Origin: Ciborinia camelliae
Taxonomy: Eukaryota; Ascomycota; Leotiomycetes; Helotiales; Sclerotiniaceae
DNA length: 64,000 nucleotides
Assembly: GCA_025890175.1 (NCBI GenBank)
Contig: JANPYM010000011.1
Location: 1,220,299-1,284,298, forward strand
Direction of reading: 5' to 3'
Below, piece after piece: positions 35,016-47,505 of the stretch (position 1 is the stretch's first letter; each line of letters begins with the position of its first letter). Below the pieces are notes generated by a model. The model saw only the letters and a program-made list of their open reading frames with translations, had not been told where the DNA came from and ran no database searches. Both the position numbers and the translations under genes were made by a program.

Positions 35016-36249
35016 GTGGTTGTACCGTCATGTAACTTGTAAGAAGCATCGATTTGTCGCGATCAGGTGGGGGATTATTGTACCTGCGCTGGGGAGAATA
35101 CCATCCAGCAGGGATTCGGCAAGGTGCATTCTTCTGGAATATTCACGGCGTCTAAAAATCTGTTGCGTCGGCTAGAAATTAACATTTTTCGCCTCAAATA
35201 TACTTGTGGAGGAGTTTCACAGGTAGAAATGGAGAACTAAATAGTGTTGTTGGACATAAACATCACGTCAAGATATTCTAAATTAATCTTGGCTTTTGTC
35301 GAGATGCTTTCTCCAAAGGAAAGAGGAGAGGAGTACTGAATTAGATCGCCGACCGTGATATTCTTGGTTCTAACGATATCATTGTGCCTCCCAAATTTAT
35401 GCGCTACTTATAAGCTACATAGACATACTAGGGATGTACAGGATACAACGGGGGATAGATTATAATGGTAGGAGATGATACCAGCCGACTTCCATGGAAG
35501 CTCATCTCATTTTCACCTTGTTTCGAGGTTCTTCCGCTGAAGACGGAGATAGAAAAACCTCTAAATTCCAAATTTCTGGTTGATGATGATGATAAAGATG
35601 ATGAGATGAACCTTTACTGTTTCAAATATGAGCTTCTTCGACAATCGATAGGCCCAGAGTTTTCGACTCGTATAAACCCTAATCGGAACAATTAATATTT
35701 TGTAGCTGTACGCCATAGAGCAGAGTGCTTCCAAGTAGGGTTTCAGGATATCTATCGTACATAATACGCTAGGAGCGTTCTTGAAAAGGGTCTATGATGG
35801 TTAGGGTTGGGGTCAAGTGGTAGGTAAGCGGCCTTTCTAATCTTTCTTTCCAAGGTTTCTTTCGGAGAGGGAGGGAGGGAGAGAGGCCTTTGACTTTGTG
35901 ACGGTGAGATAATAATGATGATGAGGATGATGATGATGATGATGATAATTATAATTATACATAATTATAATCACAATTATAATACATAATACATAATACA
36001 CGATTATACATTATACATTATACATTATACATACCTAGTCTTTACCTAGGTAGTAGACTAGGAGTGTAACAATTTTATAACAAAACCTCCCAAGGTAGAT
36101 GGGTATCTGGTGGGTAGGTATCTGATGGGTATCTGCAGGCCAACAACTTAACAAGGCTAATTTATAAAGCTACCTACTAGGTAGGTAGTTACTACTGTAG
36201 GTTCTGACTCTGAGCACACTGAGGTCGCAGCACAAGTTACAACCCGCCC

Positions 36250-36304
36250 CTCCTTCTCCTTCTCCTTCTCCTTCTCCTTCCCATTCCCATTCCCATTCCC
36301 ATTC
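36250..36304. repeat. Adjoining CCTTCT and CCCATT hexanucleotide repeats
   Basis: Five CCTTCT-type units pass directly into four CCCATT-type units, a strongly pyrimidine-strand-biased tract. On the other strand this would read as Lys-Glu and Asn-Gly codon repeats, but there is no gene context. Confidence 0.9.
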
Positions 36305-38451
36305 CCCCACCCCATAAGTCCTGTCAGGCTGTAACAGACCACATGATGAACCTAGGTACCTGGTACTACTACCTACCCCCACACACACACACAATTGATC
36401 CTTCTTGAATCTTGAATCTTGAGTCTTGACTCGTGACTCTTGACTCTTGACTCCATTCACATCACAAAGGAGAGAAGATTGATTATGTTGACGACACGAT
36501 GGATATTGTAGGTATGTACTAGGCGTTTGGCACTTGGAAGGCTGTATCCGGGTCCATAGGTATATTTTGAGAACAGTACACTGTACATTGAACATTATAG
36601 CTAATCGAGAAGTCTTATTATGGTATACTACTAATTACAATACTACCGAGTATCTATTACCTAGTGGTGGCATGTTTCGACAATTCGTAAATGAATCCTT
36701 TTCGGGAATCAAGTGCAGATACGCACATATTAATCCTTACCAAGTAGGTACTACAGTCTCCATACAGTACTGGATACGTGCGGTGTCCACTTTTGGATTT
36801 CTATGAATCTATGCCCTTGTCTCCCGGAATGTTGGGTAGAACGAGACGAACCAAACCCTTGAATAATGGGACGAAAGTCTGAAGAAAAGATGACCTACGA
36901 ATATCCTGTCACGACTCACCTGCGATCCCGTTTGTAGTAAGAAAAGGAAAGACGAAGATGAAGAAGCGGGATAGAGAGAGTATGAATCTGATAGGTAGGT
37001 ATGTATACGGTAGTTCGGTCGAAAAAACGTGGTCAGTCAACCATGCTTACTACCTATTGTTGTATCACTACCTACTAGGTCTGGGATCACTCAGACCACG
37101 CAGCCTCATACACTAATTGTAATTATTATTATTATAATTATTATAATTATAATTATTGTTATTGTACTCGAGTATATTTCCTCAACCTGTAAGTTTCCTC
37201 TCGTGAGATATCTTCCTCGAGTATCATTAGCCTGAGGAAGTCTGCAGCCTACCTAACGTCTTGTCCACCAGCCAGCCAGGAAAACATAAGATTTTGAAAC
37301 GTTGCGAACCTTTCAGTCCTGTTTGAGGATGATGAGTCTTGCATTTTTGAACAGGCGATGAAAGATACTGTAGCTGTAGAGATATTCAAGGAGGGGCGCA
37401 ATTTTGGTTGCTTTCCAATTTTAGAGTGGGCTGAAATGACCGTTATCCTTTCCCATCAAATTCAAGTTAAACGATGGGTCGCATTTGCTGGGAGTGAGAG
37501 CATGGCATGTCAAGGGTAGAACAGGGGAAAGAAGCTTCGGGCCAGGGGGATCGGACGAAAAGTCCCCAGTCCATTGGTTGTGTAGCCGTGCTGACAGTAC
37601 CATTTCTCTTTAGTCCTAGATGAGTACCCAGGCGCAGACTCTTCCAGCGAATGATGGCTGCTTCGGCTGCTTCTAATCTGCAAGTTTGCTGCAGACTACA
37701 GACCAACATATGAATTCGGTCATTTTTGTTTATTCTTGTCTACTCTATTGCATTTAGCTGTATTGTACCCATACATCAGAGCAACACTACATACATACAC
37801 TTACTTGACCTGCATCTCCAGCCGGTCGATCTAACACGATTCGGGTATAGTCATTCTTTTGTGATGAGTAGAATGTTACATTTTGCATCATTTTGTTCAT
37901 AAATAACATCGAACTACTACTCACTTTGCATAGCACTCGTGCATGGTCCATAAGCGCAAACGTCAGGGGTGCCACGAGAGAAAGCTAACACTCTGAATTC
38001 GATGCGGGATCCAAAGCCATGGGGTATGATTTCTATAAGCGCCCTCAGACAAGGTCTGCAGCATGCATGGGTTATGGGATGGTTGATGGACAACGGGCAG
38101 CCTTCCACAAATTTTCCTCTTCGTCTTCTCTTTCTCCCTTCCCCCTCAAACCATTCTTCTTTGCAAACATAATCACAAAGCCAGCAATGCCCCGCGATAA
38201 GTTCTATCTTTGTGCATCTACTGCGCATTTGTCTAGGAACATTGGAAGTACATGACATATACTTTTTAAAAAATATCTTACACCCTCAAGCATCGTTACC
38301 ATCCCAGACTCCGCTCACCAAAGACTTCAAGTGCCGGTATTGGCTCTTGTGCTGAAGTTCCCGCCCCTGACATTATCCATTCTTTTCCAGAAGGGCTGTG
38401 CAGGGCTGTAGGGATACATCTTTATCCGTTTCCAATTTGAGGATAATCATC

Positions 38452-41400
38452 ATGTCGAGCCTCAAAGATATCATGGACGTAGATGTGGACCCTCTCGAAT
38501 CCCAAGCCTATAGAAGGAAGGAAGCCGCTCAACAACAAGCTTCCAGACCATCCATTGATCCTTCATCTCAAAGTCCTTCCCCTCAGCTTGATGATACTAA
38601 AGGGAAGTCATCTATCAACCGTCGAAGATCAAACCGAGTTTCAAAGTCGTCCACCCAACCTACAACATCGCGGCCCAACTTAACACGGCGGCGTAGCAGC
38701 GGTGCTGGAGAAGCCATGGATTTTTCAGCCTATCAAGGTGGCGGATCAAACCAAGGAAGCCTATCAGGTAGTCCTCTACAAACATCTACGAGAGGAGGAA
38801 TGGAGCCAATGGCAGACATTGTGCCTGTAAAATACACACCTGTGACTGGACGTATCAGCAGAGCAAAGAAGGGTATACCAGTTCATACATGCGACGACTG
38901 TAGGAAGGTTAGTTCTTTGGTGACCAATGTTCTCAAGTCATAAGCTAATAACAACATAGACGTTCACCAGAGCGGAACACCTCAGGTATGGACGGAATCC
39001 CATTCGGGTTGACGGTGTAATGAAGAAACACACTGCGCGTACTATGTTGGGGAGATGGTAGCAACCATTCCTGTATCATTAGTAAAAGATGAAAAAAGAA
39101 AACGCTAGAAGCAATTATATGTACTAACCATTGATATTTTCTATTATAGGAGACACAAGCTCAGCCATGGCAAACCTGCCTATCCATGCACGTTCGAGGA
39201 CTGCGAGAGAACATTTCACCGCCCAGATTTATTAGCACGTCATCTCAATCGACAGTATGCTCCCCCTCCTCTCACCTCTTGCGACTCAGAACGTGACTAA
39301 TGAGACAAAGCGAGACACAAGGTGAAAAGGCATACAAATCCAGTGACCCAAGAAGCAGGGCCTCCTCAAGCGCATCAGAGAGTGCTCCTCTAAAGCTCGA
39401 ACCGACACCACATGGAATGTCTATGGGCTTAGGTCAGATGTCTCCAAATGAATCTATGACAACGAGAACTTCAGCGGGAGCGGAAAGTTCTGCCGCGGCT
39501 GCAACCTTTAATACAATCACAGGCAATTTCCAACCTGTTAACTTTTCATCAGGCGACTCTCATAAAGGGTCTATCAGTCAGGCTCAATTGACTGATACGG
39601 AAGTGTACATTGCGGCATCGCCTGGACCAGTCTCATCCAGGTAAGCATTGATAATATCTCCGAGATTGTTTGCTTCTTTTTAGGAGTTTTCTTTTCTAAA
39701 CGGAAAATATCTTGATTTGTGATATCTTGTTGTTCACACAAGAATATCTGCGTGAATTTCCCGATTAACTTTGAGTAGGATTCCCTCGAGCTACGGTGAG
39801 ATGACCTCAACTTTCAATGTGCGGCCCATGCCGGCGTTTTCGGACCAGGACCCATATCGGGCAACAAGCTCCAGCTTCCAAGGATTGTTTCAGGAAGAAG
39901 CTTCCCCATTCCCAAACTATAGTGCCTCGCATGCTCTGCCACTTCTACGTATTCCAGAAGAACCTTATATGCCAGGTTTGTCACACACACAAGACAACTC
40001 ACCCTGGTGTTCATCGGCTTCTGATAGCACATATTCAACCCAATCGGAGAGCTCACGTACGGGGAGAGTTGCGCACAGAGGCCGATCAGGATCATTAGTC
40101 ACAGCACCTGAATGGTCCATTCCACTTCCAAGCGCGCAGTGGCCTAATGGTATGTATAAAAACTCCACAAGCGCACTACGACCTTTCAAATCATAAACTG
40201 ATAATACGATATGATAGGTATGACCAACGCAGCTCAAGACCTTAGAGGTCCACCTTATGAAACGGTGATGGAATCTTATGATGCACCTTATACGCCCCCT
40301 AGAATGTCACCGCCATCTCGGCAATTACTTGATGTGCCTGGTTTCGGGGGCTATTATATGGAATCAGTGGGTAACCCACACACCTCAACATATAATAAAC
40401 ACTTGGCTCAGACTTTTCCAGCGTCCCCTCCGCGATTATCCAACCCCCGATTGGCAATCCTTAATAGAGGATCGAAGGAGCTATTGGGATCCCAGCAATT
40501 AGAATCTTTGACGAACATCGGAACGATCGTTTCATCCCCCTCACAATCCGCTACGTCTCACCTTGACAACTACCTTTCTCTATACTGGAACAATTTCGAT
40601 AAACTATTCCCTTTCATTCACCGCGGAACATATATACAGAACCAAAACTTATTACTCACCTTCGCAATGGCTGCTATCGGCACCCAATACCACCCTAATC
40701 CTGAAGCACGAAAACATGGCGTGGAATTCCAAGCATATTGTACAACATCAATTCCTTCAGCCCTCGATTGGACACTACAAATAATGCAAGCAATATTACT
40801 TTCAGAGATATTCACTCGTTTCCGTGGCAAGAAAACTAGTGTTCGCCTATCTCGCCAGTTTGAAGAGTTATACAACCGAGTAAGTTCATGCTCCCAACCC
40901 TAACCCCAAGTAAGTTGCAGGTATATTCATTGACTCTAGCAGCTTTTGAACCCATCACATCCAACGTCCGAAATCAACACTACCCCAATTAATACCAGTA
41001 CATCTGATGACCTACTTAATGACTTCAACACACGAACTAGATCCCAAGACATACAAAGCAATTGGTTGCTCTGGGTTGACGCCGAATCACGGCAACGCCT
41101 TTCAAGTCTTTGTTTTATTTTCGATATCCACCAAGCCATGTATCACCAGCAAAAAAGAGCCAAGCCATATGTGGATTTCACCATACTACATACACCCTGC
41201 TCGGAAGTTCTATGGGAATTAACCAATGCAGCTGACTGGGCTATCAATGAAACAGAGAATAATGCAGGTCAATCAGTCCATGTCGTCCAACGCCAGTGTA
41301 CCCAGGGGCACCATGTTGAGCTTTCACATTTTGCTCAATCACTTATAATTTGTTTCTTGACATCTCAATTTCCCGGCCGTGTCGATCCTGACTATCACTA

Positions 41401-42094
41401 TCCAAAAGACTTTCAAATGCACAACATCTTTCCCACAGAACTTGTAACATTATTTCCAAAATCTTCGATGGTACATACCTTTCTGGCGTTGTACCATACC
41501 CCACTTCGCGATCTTCTAGCTGTTAGCGGGGACACCTGGGTGTTTTCTCAAAAGATAACACAGCAAAACTATTTCCGCGAAGCACAATCCCGTCTCAAAA
41601 ATTGGTCATCATCTCTAGGTGCAGCTACCGCCACACATCATGCTTGTCGTATCCTATTATCCGAGCTTTCTACATCATACATTCCTTCTGCCGATCATAA
41701 CACAACTTTGCATCATCTCGACCTTTCCCATTATTGGTCTTTGAACGTGGCTGTATTGATTTGCTGGGCATTTGGCCATCGAGTCAGCGGAAGTAGCGGT
41801 GCCTCTTCCCGACATGGTCTAAATACACTCAAAGATCTAGACTTCGATACTTCTTCTGAAGCTTTGGAAAATGTACGACTCAAAGCTCTCACATACCTCA
41901 ATTCTATGCTAGAGCTAGATATTAAAGAACTCCTGACTAGCAAAGCGAGCATGCGAGGAGAAACCTCCTTTATCATCGATGCAGTGCGCACACGACTAGA
42001 GATCGATAGTGTTGGAGACCACTGCATGACACTCGTTGATTCTATTTGTGTTTTGAAGCGGCTTGGAGAGAGCGGAAGAGGAAAGTGGTTCTAA
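38452..42094 (+). CDS. C2H2 zinc-finger transcription factor with fungal-trans domain
   Basis: Seven exons (38452-38907, 38960-38985, 39150-39254, 39311-39640, 39779-40149, 40218-40879, 40943-42094) encode 881 aa. Two tandem C2H2 fingers start near residue 146. Finger 1 is CDDCRKTFTRAEHLRRHKLSH. Finger 2 is CTFEDCERTFHRPDLLARH plus LNRH. They are assembled across three introns, including a 26-nt micro-exon, and the last His codon of finger 2 is created by splicing. A long Ser/Pro-rich linker follows. The C-terminal half has the Fungal_trans (PF04082-like) layout: SHLDNYLSLYWNNFDKLFPFIH, then LLLTFAMAAIG, QIMQAILLSEIF and WVDAESRQRLSSLCFIFD. This architecture resembles Klf1-type C2H2 regulators. 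A nuclear DNA-binding role is clear; the target genes are unknown. Confidence 0.88.
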
Positions 42095-44499
42095 AACGTC
42101 TTTTTATTTCCTCCATGTTTCTTTATTTCTTTTAGTCATTTCCTTGATCCTTTTATTTTTCCTTGCTTCACTTCTCATTTCTTCCGAATCTGCCTCGTGC
42201 ATTTTCTTTGGTATTTCTTCACTTCTCTTGACTGGGAAAAGGGTTTGGCAAATGGCATGCCTCATGTAACGATGACGGATTTCTTGATTTCTTAATGTTT
42301 GGTGTCTTTCCTGCTGTACACGTTTTCTTCATCTTCATCTCGGGGGTATCTGTTTCCTTAATCTTTCTCAAGCTGTACACCATTTTCCCCCCATCTGTAT
42401 AACAAACCTTGTATTATTTCCTATCTATTTCCTATCTATTTCTATCTCTATATTTTCTTGCGATTTATTTCCTAGTTTCTCCTTGCACATGACTGATGTT
42501 AATGAAAAAATGCATATCATATGGTGACCTATCATATCAAGAATGATGGTGTTAATCAGGGGATTAAAGAAGGCCTAGTTCATGGGACGGACGCACTACA
42601 TACTACATACAGACATATTCATGATACCCAAGAGGAGACGAGATCGAGGAAAGAAAGAAAAGGAGCAAGGAAAACTGAGCCATGTACACTATTGCATTGC
42701 ATTTCTATGGTATCACGTTGCACCATCTATTTAAGTATCTAGATATAGATAATTTCTTATATATGTATATCAAAATAGCTGCCGAAACGAAACTGCGCAA
42801 GTGAAAAGGAAAACAAAAGCTTGTAAGAGTGTAAAATCTAGCAATTGATAGCCATATTATTCTTTCCCAATAATTGACCTCGAGACCATACTAGCTATTC
42901 ACGCAGTATGAATGTATCCCCCTCCCCAACCGAAAACCTCTCTCCCGTACAGAATCGCCCCGCCTCCCTCCCCCTACGCATCCTCGCACCAGACCACAAG
43001 ATCACCGCAGTATCAGACTGTCAGTGTCACCATCTCTGATCTCCCGTCCCACTTACACCAGTGCACCACCTATCAAAAAAAAAAAAATCCATTTTTCTCA
43101 TCCGAAGCATCCTCCCATGAGTCCCATCCTTCCCTCCTCCATTCATTCCTTCCATCCATCCACCACCTTTCTATCACCCACAGCACCATGCATACCTACA
43201 TACCTACATATGTACATACACACCATAGACCCCGATTCCGCCATTAACAAACCCCGAGCCCGAGGCCGAACCCGAACCCGACGCACCCCCTGTTGTCATC
43301 TCATGTCATGCTTGAAGAGTTTCCATACACCACATATCTACGCCGTGCATGACATCCATCACAATCAAAACACCTCAAGTCATTGTACCGTAGGACGCTT
43401 CCTTCCTTTCTTGCCCGACCATCTCACGACATGAGGAGGAACAGCAGATTTGGTATCCGAACAAGTCGTAGCACGTAAAACAGTTGCCCATCCGATCTTT
43501 TACACGCGACTTTTTTTTACATACTACCACCACGACGCCAATAGGGTTAAATATTTCATATTTAATATGATATGTAATATCACTGAAAGGAAGAAAAAGT
43601 GAGCATGACGGCTATAGATCAATGGCGTATAGAATAACTACCTAGGGGATTATGGGTTATATGATATCTTGATCTTGACTCGTCAGGCTATATTGAAATG
43701 TATTGCTTCATTATAGGTACTTGCACATTTTGAGAATATCAGATGAGATATATTTATATTTGCTAATACAGTATAATAAAAATGGACCAAAAAAGGGGAA
43801 TATTATTTTGAAGGTACAATATACTTTGATATGTATGACTGACTATCATCATTTCATTCTACATCCCCAAACACCAATACAATATTTCTCGAACCCGAAG
43901 AATACATCCAGACACCCATCAAACCACAACAGTTCATCCATCCCATAAGGCATTTCCAAACCACCACTGAATCAGGCACATATCGTTTCAAATAATCGCA
44001 GTCACACACAAAGCTTGATTCATAATACCCATTTTTATTCATTAGAAACGGGCAAAAAGTCTTTTATTTACAATTTTCCAAAGTGGTACGCTTGCTTGCT
44101 TGCTTGCTTTCCTCCACTCCCAATTTATCTTTCATGAATTGACTGCCCCACCATCATATCATCAATCACAAATTAGACTAAATAACAACTGACACCTGAA
44201 TGTCGGCGAAGTCAAGAGAACCATTTGTAACTTTGTAAAACGAGAACTAGAAAACTCAATGCAGCAAGGGCGGGCAGGGGTAACTCAGCCGGTATCAAAA
44301 AGCACAATTCACAGACTCCCTCCTTCTAATTTGCGCTTATCCCCCATTCAACCCCTTCCTCCACATTACATGTTTCTGGGACAAGACAAACAAGGAGCTG
44401 GTAATATCGTACAGTTTAGGAAAAAAATGTGTGTCCCAGGATACAGTCGCTGCGATTGTCTTACCACACCCATTTCATTCAGCCACCATGATCATTTTC
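42095..44499. other. Intergenic: 3' region of the regulator plus simple sequence
   Basis: Pyrimidine-rich T/C tracts to about 42490, probably 3' UTR and terminator of the upstream gene. Then come ATCC/TACATAC runs at 43130-43220, a CCCGA-type GC-rich run at 43245-43290, and GCTT repeats at 44090-44110. Short frames here (for example 42912-43434) translate the simple repeats. The last few hundred bases are the probable 3' UTR of the convergent CBM48 gene. Confidence 0.45.
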
Positions 44500-47400
44500 T
44501 TAATCCTTGTGGAATTTCGCCTTCAACTTTCCGAAAAAGCTGATACGCTTCTTCTTCTTATCGGCAGTGGCGGAATTAGCGGGGCTGTCAGCGGCTTGGC
44601 TGCTTGATGGAGTGGCGGACTCAGCAGAAGATTTTGCGGGGGATACTGTAGCAGTGTCCTTTGCGGGAGTGGCTGGAGCAGCATTTGAGTTTTCTGGAGT
44701 TGTTGAAGAGTCCAATCCACTGGTGACAACTGGTGCAGTCTGGTTGTCGCTGGGGAGGGTAGTGTGTGGTGAGACATCTCTGGAATCGATTGGTGCTGGC
44801 TCAGAAATCGTTGGAACGTCTGTAGACTCTACTCCACTAGTAATAGTTGGGGCAGCAGCAGCAGAGGTGGTTGGAACCTCAGCAGAGGCCACTCCACTGG
44901 TGACAACTGGGGCAGTAGGGGCGGCAGTAGAAGCGGCAGGAGAAGCGGCAGATTCGGAAGGCTCGACAACGTCTGTGGAGGCAATCTTTGGTGCAGGTTC
45001 GCCTGAGGAAGTCTCGGGTTTGATCTCGGACAACAATTCTTCCTCGAAGGCCTTCTTATCGAGGACGGCTTCTTCGTTGGCAGCTGCCTCTGGGCTTTGA
45101 CCTGACTCGGCAATTGACTCCTTAACCACTGCAGGGGTGTCCTTGGCGGTGGATGTCTCAGTCTCGACTCCGGACAATAATTCCTCCTCAACGGCTTTCT
45201 TGTCGAGAACAGCTGCCTCATTAGCAGCTGCCTCTGAGCTTTGACCTGACTCAACAATGGATTCTTTGACAATTTCTGGAGTGTCCTCGGCAGTTGTTTG
45301 GTCAACAGCCTCAGTGGCATTGAGCGAGTTGATCGATTGTTGAACGGATTCTGGCAACTTGCTTGTCAAGCTCTCTGGAAGGTTGCTTGGGATAGTAGCA
45401 GCGGCAGCATAAGCGGCACCTCCCACAGCAATGGCAGCTGCTCCAATAGCAGCAGCAGCCTCACCTACAGTGACACTCTTCTCAGTCTTGGTTGTTCCTT
45501 GTCCAGCAACCCCCTCAGAAGTAGTTGGAGCAACATCGATCTCTTCCATGAGCTCCTTCTCGACAGCGCTCTTCTCGGACACTTCGGATGGAATTGCGCT
45601 GGCCTCAGGTGCAATGCCTGCCTCCTTTTGGCTCTCCTCGACAACCTCTGGCACCTTTGTGGATTCGAGTGGGACCTTGGCGGCAAGGATTGATGTTGTG
45701 CTTTGAGGACCGACGGATTGGATGGTTGGGCTTGCATCAAATGTTCCTGCTCCACCTTCTCCCACTGGCAAACTTGATTCGGGGATCAAGTTGGTAGCAG
45801 GAGGCAAATCAAGGATTCCAGTGCCATTGAGGTCTCGCTCGTCCTGAGGAGTGACAACTGGAGGAAGGATGGGAGCATCGCCAATTCCGCCGCTGTTCTC
45901 GTATGATTCCTTGTCGGTATGAACCGCTGAGTGGATGGTGTTGGCAGTCAAATCGCTTGCTTTTGGAAGCTTCTCTCCAGGCGCAACGGTTATGGGGTTA
46001 ACTGCACCAGCAAAAGCGGGAAGCGGCGAGACACCAAATGTAGGTTCAGCTTCGGCTTCGGCTTCGGCTTTGGCTTCAGCTTTGGCTTCGGCTTCAGCTT
46101 TGGCTTCGGCTTCAGCTTTGGCTTTGTCTGCTGCGACAAGCTCTGGATCATCATATACACCTGAAGTGATGCTGTTGGTGGTGAAAGAGCTTGGATCTGG
46201 AACCTTTTCTCCTGGTGCAAGCTTGATAGGGTTAACTGCACCATCTGCAGCAGGTAGAGGACTTACTGAGAAATCACCAGTTTCGACAGCAGAGGGAGTT
46301 TCGGGAAATGTTCCAGGCAAATCTGAAGAGCCATTTTGTTCGAGTGGGGATTTCTCCTTCTCAAGAGGGACATCCTTTGCCAACTCTGATGTGGTCGAGG
46401 TTGGTGCAACGCCAGACATGATAACGGCGCTCGCAGGTGTATGCTTCAGGATTCTTTCTGTTGTGAGGACGTTGTTTAAGTTGCCCGAAGCGTCGTTCTC
46501 TTGAGGAGCGGTATGATCTGTAACCCAGTTACCGTCGACAACGAACTATAAATTATTCTGTTAATTTGTGAAGACTTGTAAAATTGTGCAGGTGCGGAAA
46601 AAAAAGGTGGGAAAAGTAAAGGTGAGTCAGGCTATCTTTTTAAAGAAGGCCGGTAGTTGAGGTAGGTGAAGTAAACAAACAAGCGGGGTTGGGGAATAGG
46701 CGGGACCTAGTTTGCGTGTACCAAAATCATGCAAGCAAGAGGCCTGTTTATTATTAGGAAATGGAATGGTTGCCAACTTCTAAGCCTTCTAAGCTTGACC
46801 TCTCCAAGAAAGTTTTCTAGTGAATGTGGACAAAAGCAAAAGCCAAAAAAAAGCAATTACATGCGTCATAAGTGGAGGATCTGCTAAACTGCAGGTCTCA
46901 CTTTGACACGCATGCTTCGAAAGTGGAATTCAAACCACTAGGCGCAAATGCATTCTTCGAGCAACCTCCTCGAATTCTGCCCATCTTTGAATGAGTGAAT
47001 GAATCTTCGGTTTCTCCATTCATTCAACTTTATCGCCATTGTTGTAGTAGTGGTTGTAGTCGTTGCTGATAAGCCAATTCCAATTCCAATTCCCATATCA
47101 AAAACCCAAATCATTCTTTATATTTGGCTCACCTTGTAGTAAATCTTTTCTCCAGCATTTGCGAGTTGGACATCCTTCTCGAAGACATCACCAGTCTTTA
47201 CCAATTTTTCGCTCTTAGACCAGTTATCGAATGTTCCAGTAACAAAGACCTCCTCAGCGGGATGCTCCCTAAGAAACCACCTTTGTCAGCCATTGAAATA
47301 TTCAATTAATGATAGAAGTCCATTAAGAGTTGTGCAACAGTCAGAACATGTCCGAATATGATCTTGCGCATAGTTGCACCTATCATAGACCATAAAAATA

Positions 47401-47505
47401 TCGCAAATGGGGTCAGGAGGACAATGGACTGAGAATGAACAGACCAAGTGAAAGGATATGAATTGAATATTGAAAAACGTACCACTTAAAAACAAAGCTT
47501 CCCAT
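44500..47505 (-). CDS. CBM48 / AMPK-beta-like glycogen-binding domain protein (Crp1/Mdg1 type)
   Basis: Three exons on the minus strand (47505-47483, 47268-47133, 46545-44500) encode 734 aa. Residues 1-85 form a CBM48/AMPK1-CBM fold: MGSFVFKWEHPAEEVFVTG, FDNWSKSEKL, YYKFVVDGNW and NVLT. The rest is low-complexity, Ala/Glu/Ser/Pro-rich and internally repeated. SPLP..GAVNPI..APGEK appears twice; an Ala-Glu-Lys heptad-like tract (KAEAEAKAEAEA) sits between them. A 50-residue unit with KESI.ESGQS.EAAANE.AVLDKKA.EEELLS is duplicated near the centre, followed by many VTSGV(D/E)S units. The end is strongly basic (KKKKRISFFGKLKAKFHKD). This plan (one N-terminal CBM48 plus a long disordered tail) matches yeast Crp1/Mdg1, linked to cruciform-DNA binding and pheromone signalling. 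Its function in filamentous fungi is not known to me. Confidence 0.85.
46048..46132. repeat. Coding minisatellite GCTTCGGCTTTGGCTTCA-type
   Basis: Six-base GCTTCG/GCTTTG/GCTTCA units in tandem inside the CBM48 protein gene encode the Lys/Glu-Ala tract on the minus strand. Such in-frame hexanucleotide arrays can change length without a frameshift. Confidence 0.8.

Larger units (their letters stand above)
33450..38451. other. Five-kb gene-poor region with many simple repeats
   Basis: No convincing gene. Simple repeats include (CTCTG)n at 33895-33935, GAGACTT at 34138-34162, CTAGA at 34984-35015, GAT at 35919-35945, ATACATT at 36000-36030, CCTTCT plus CCCATT at 36250-36304, and TTATTA/ATAATT at 37120-37165. 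ACCTAGGT palindromes occur at 33577, 36044 and 36350. A 76-codon frame at 35465-35695 (acidic centre DDDDKDDEMN) is the only non-repetitive one and matches nothing I know. The last 400 bp are the upstream region of the C2H2 regulator. Confidence 0.5.

Noticed and set aside
42912..43434. Pro/Ser/His-rich frames as small secreted proteins
   Set aside because: They translate ATCC/TACC-type simple repeats, have no signal peptide and overlap each other in two frames.
44258..44320. Possible tRNA gene around GGGGTAACTCAGCCGG
   Set aside because: No acceptor-stem pairing or T-arm sequence of the GGTTCRANNCC type at a suitable distance.
44507..46504. Long plus-strand frames with many Ala/Ser residues
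   Set aside because: Antisense shadows of the repeat-rich CBM48 protein gene; the CBM48 exons fix the minus strand.
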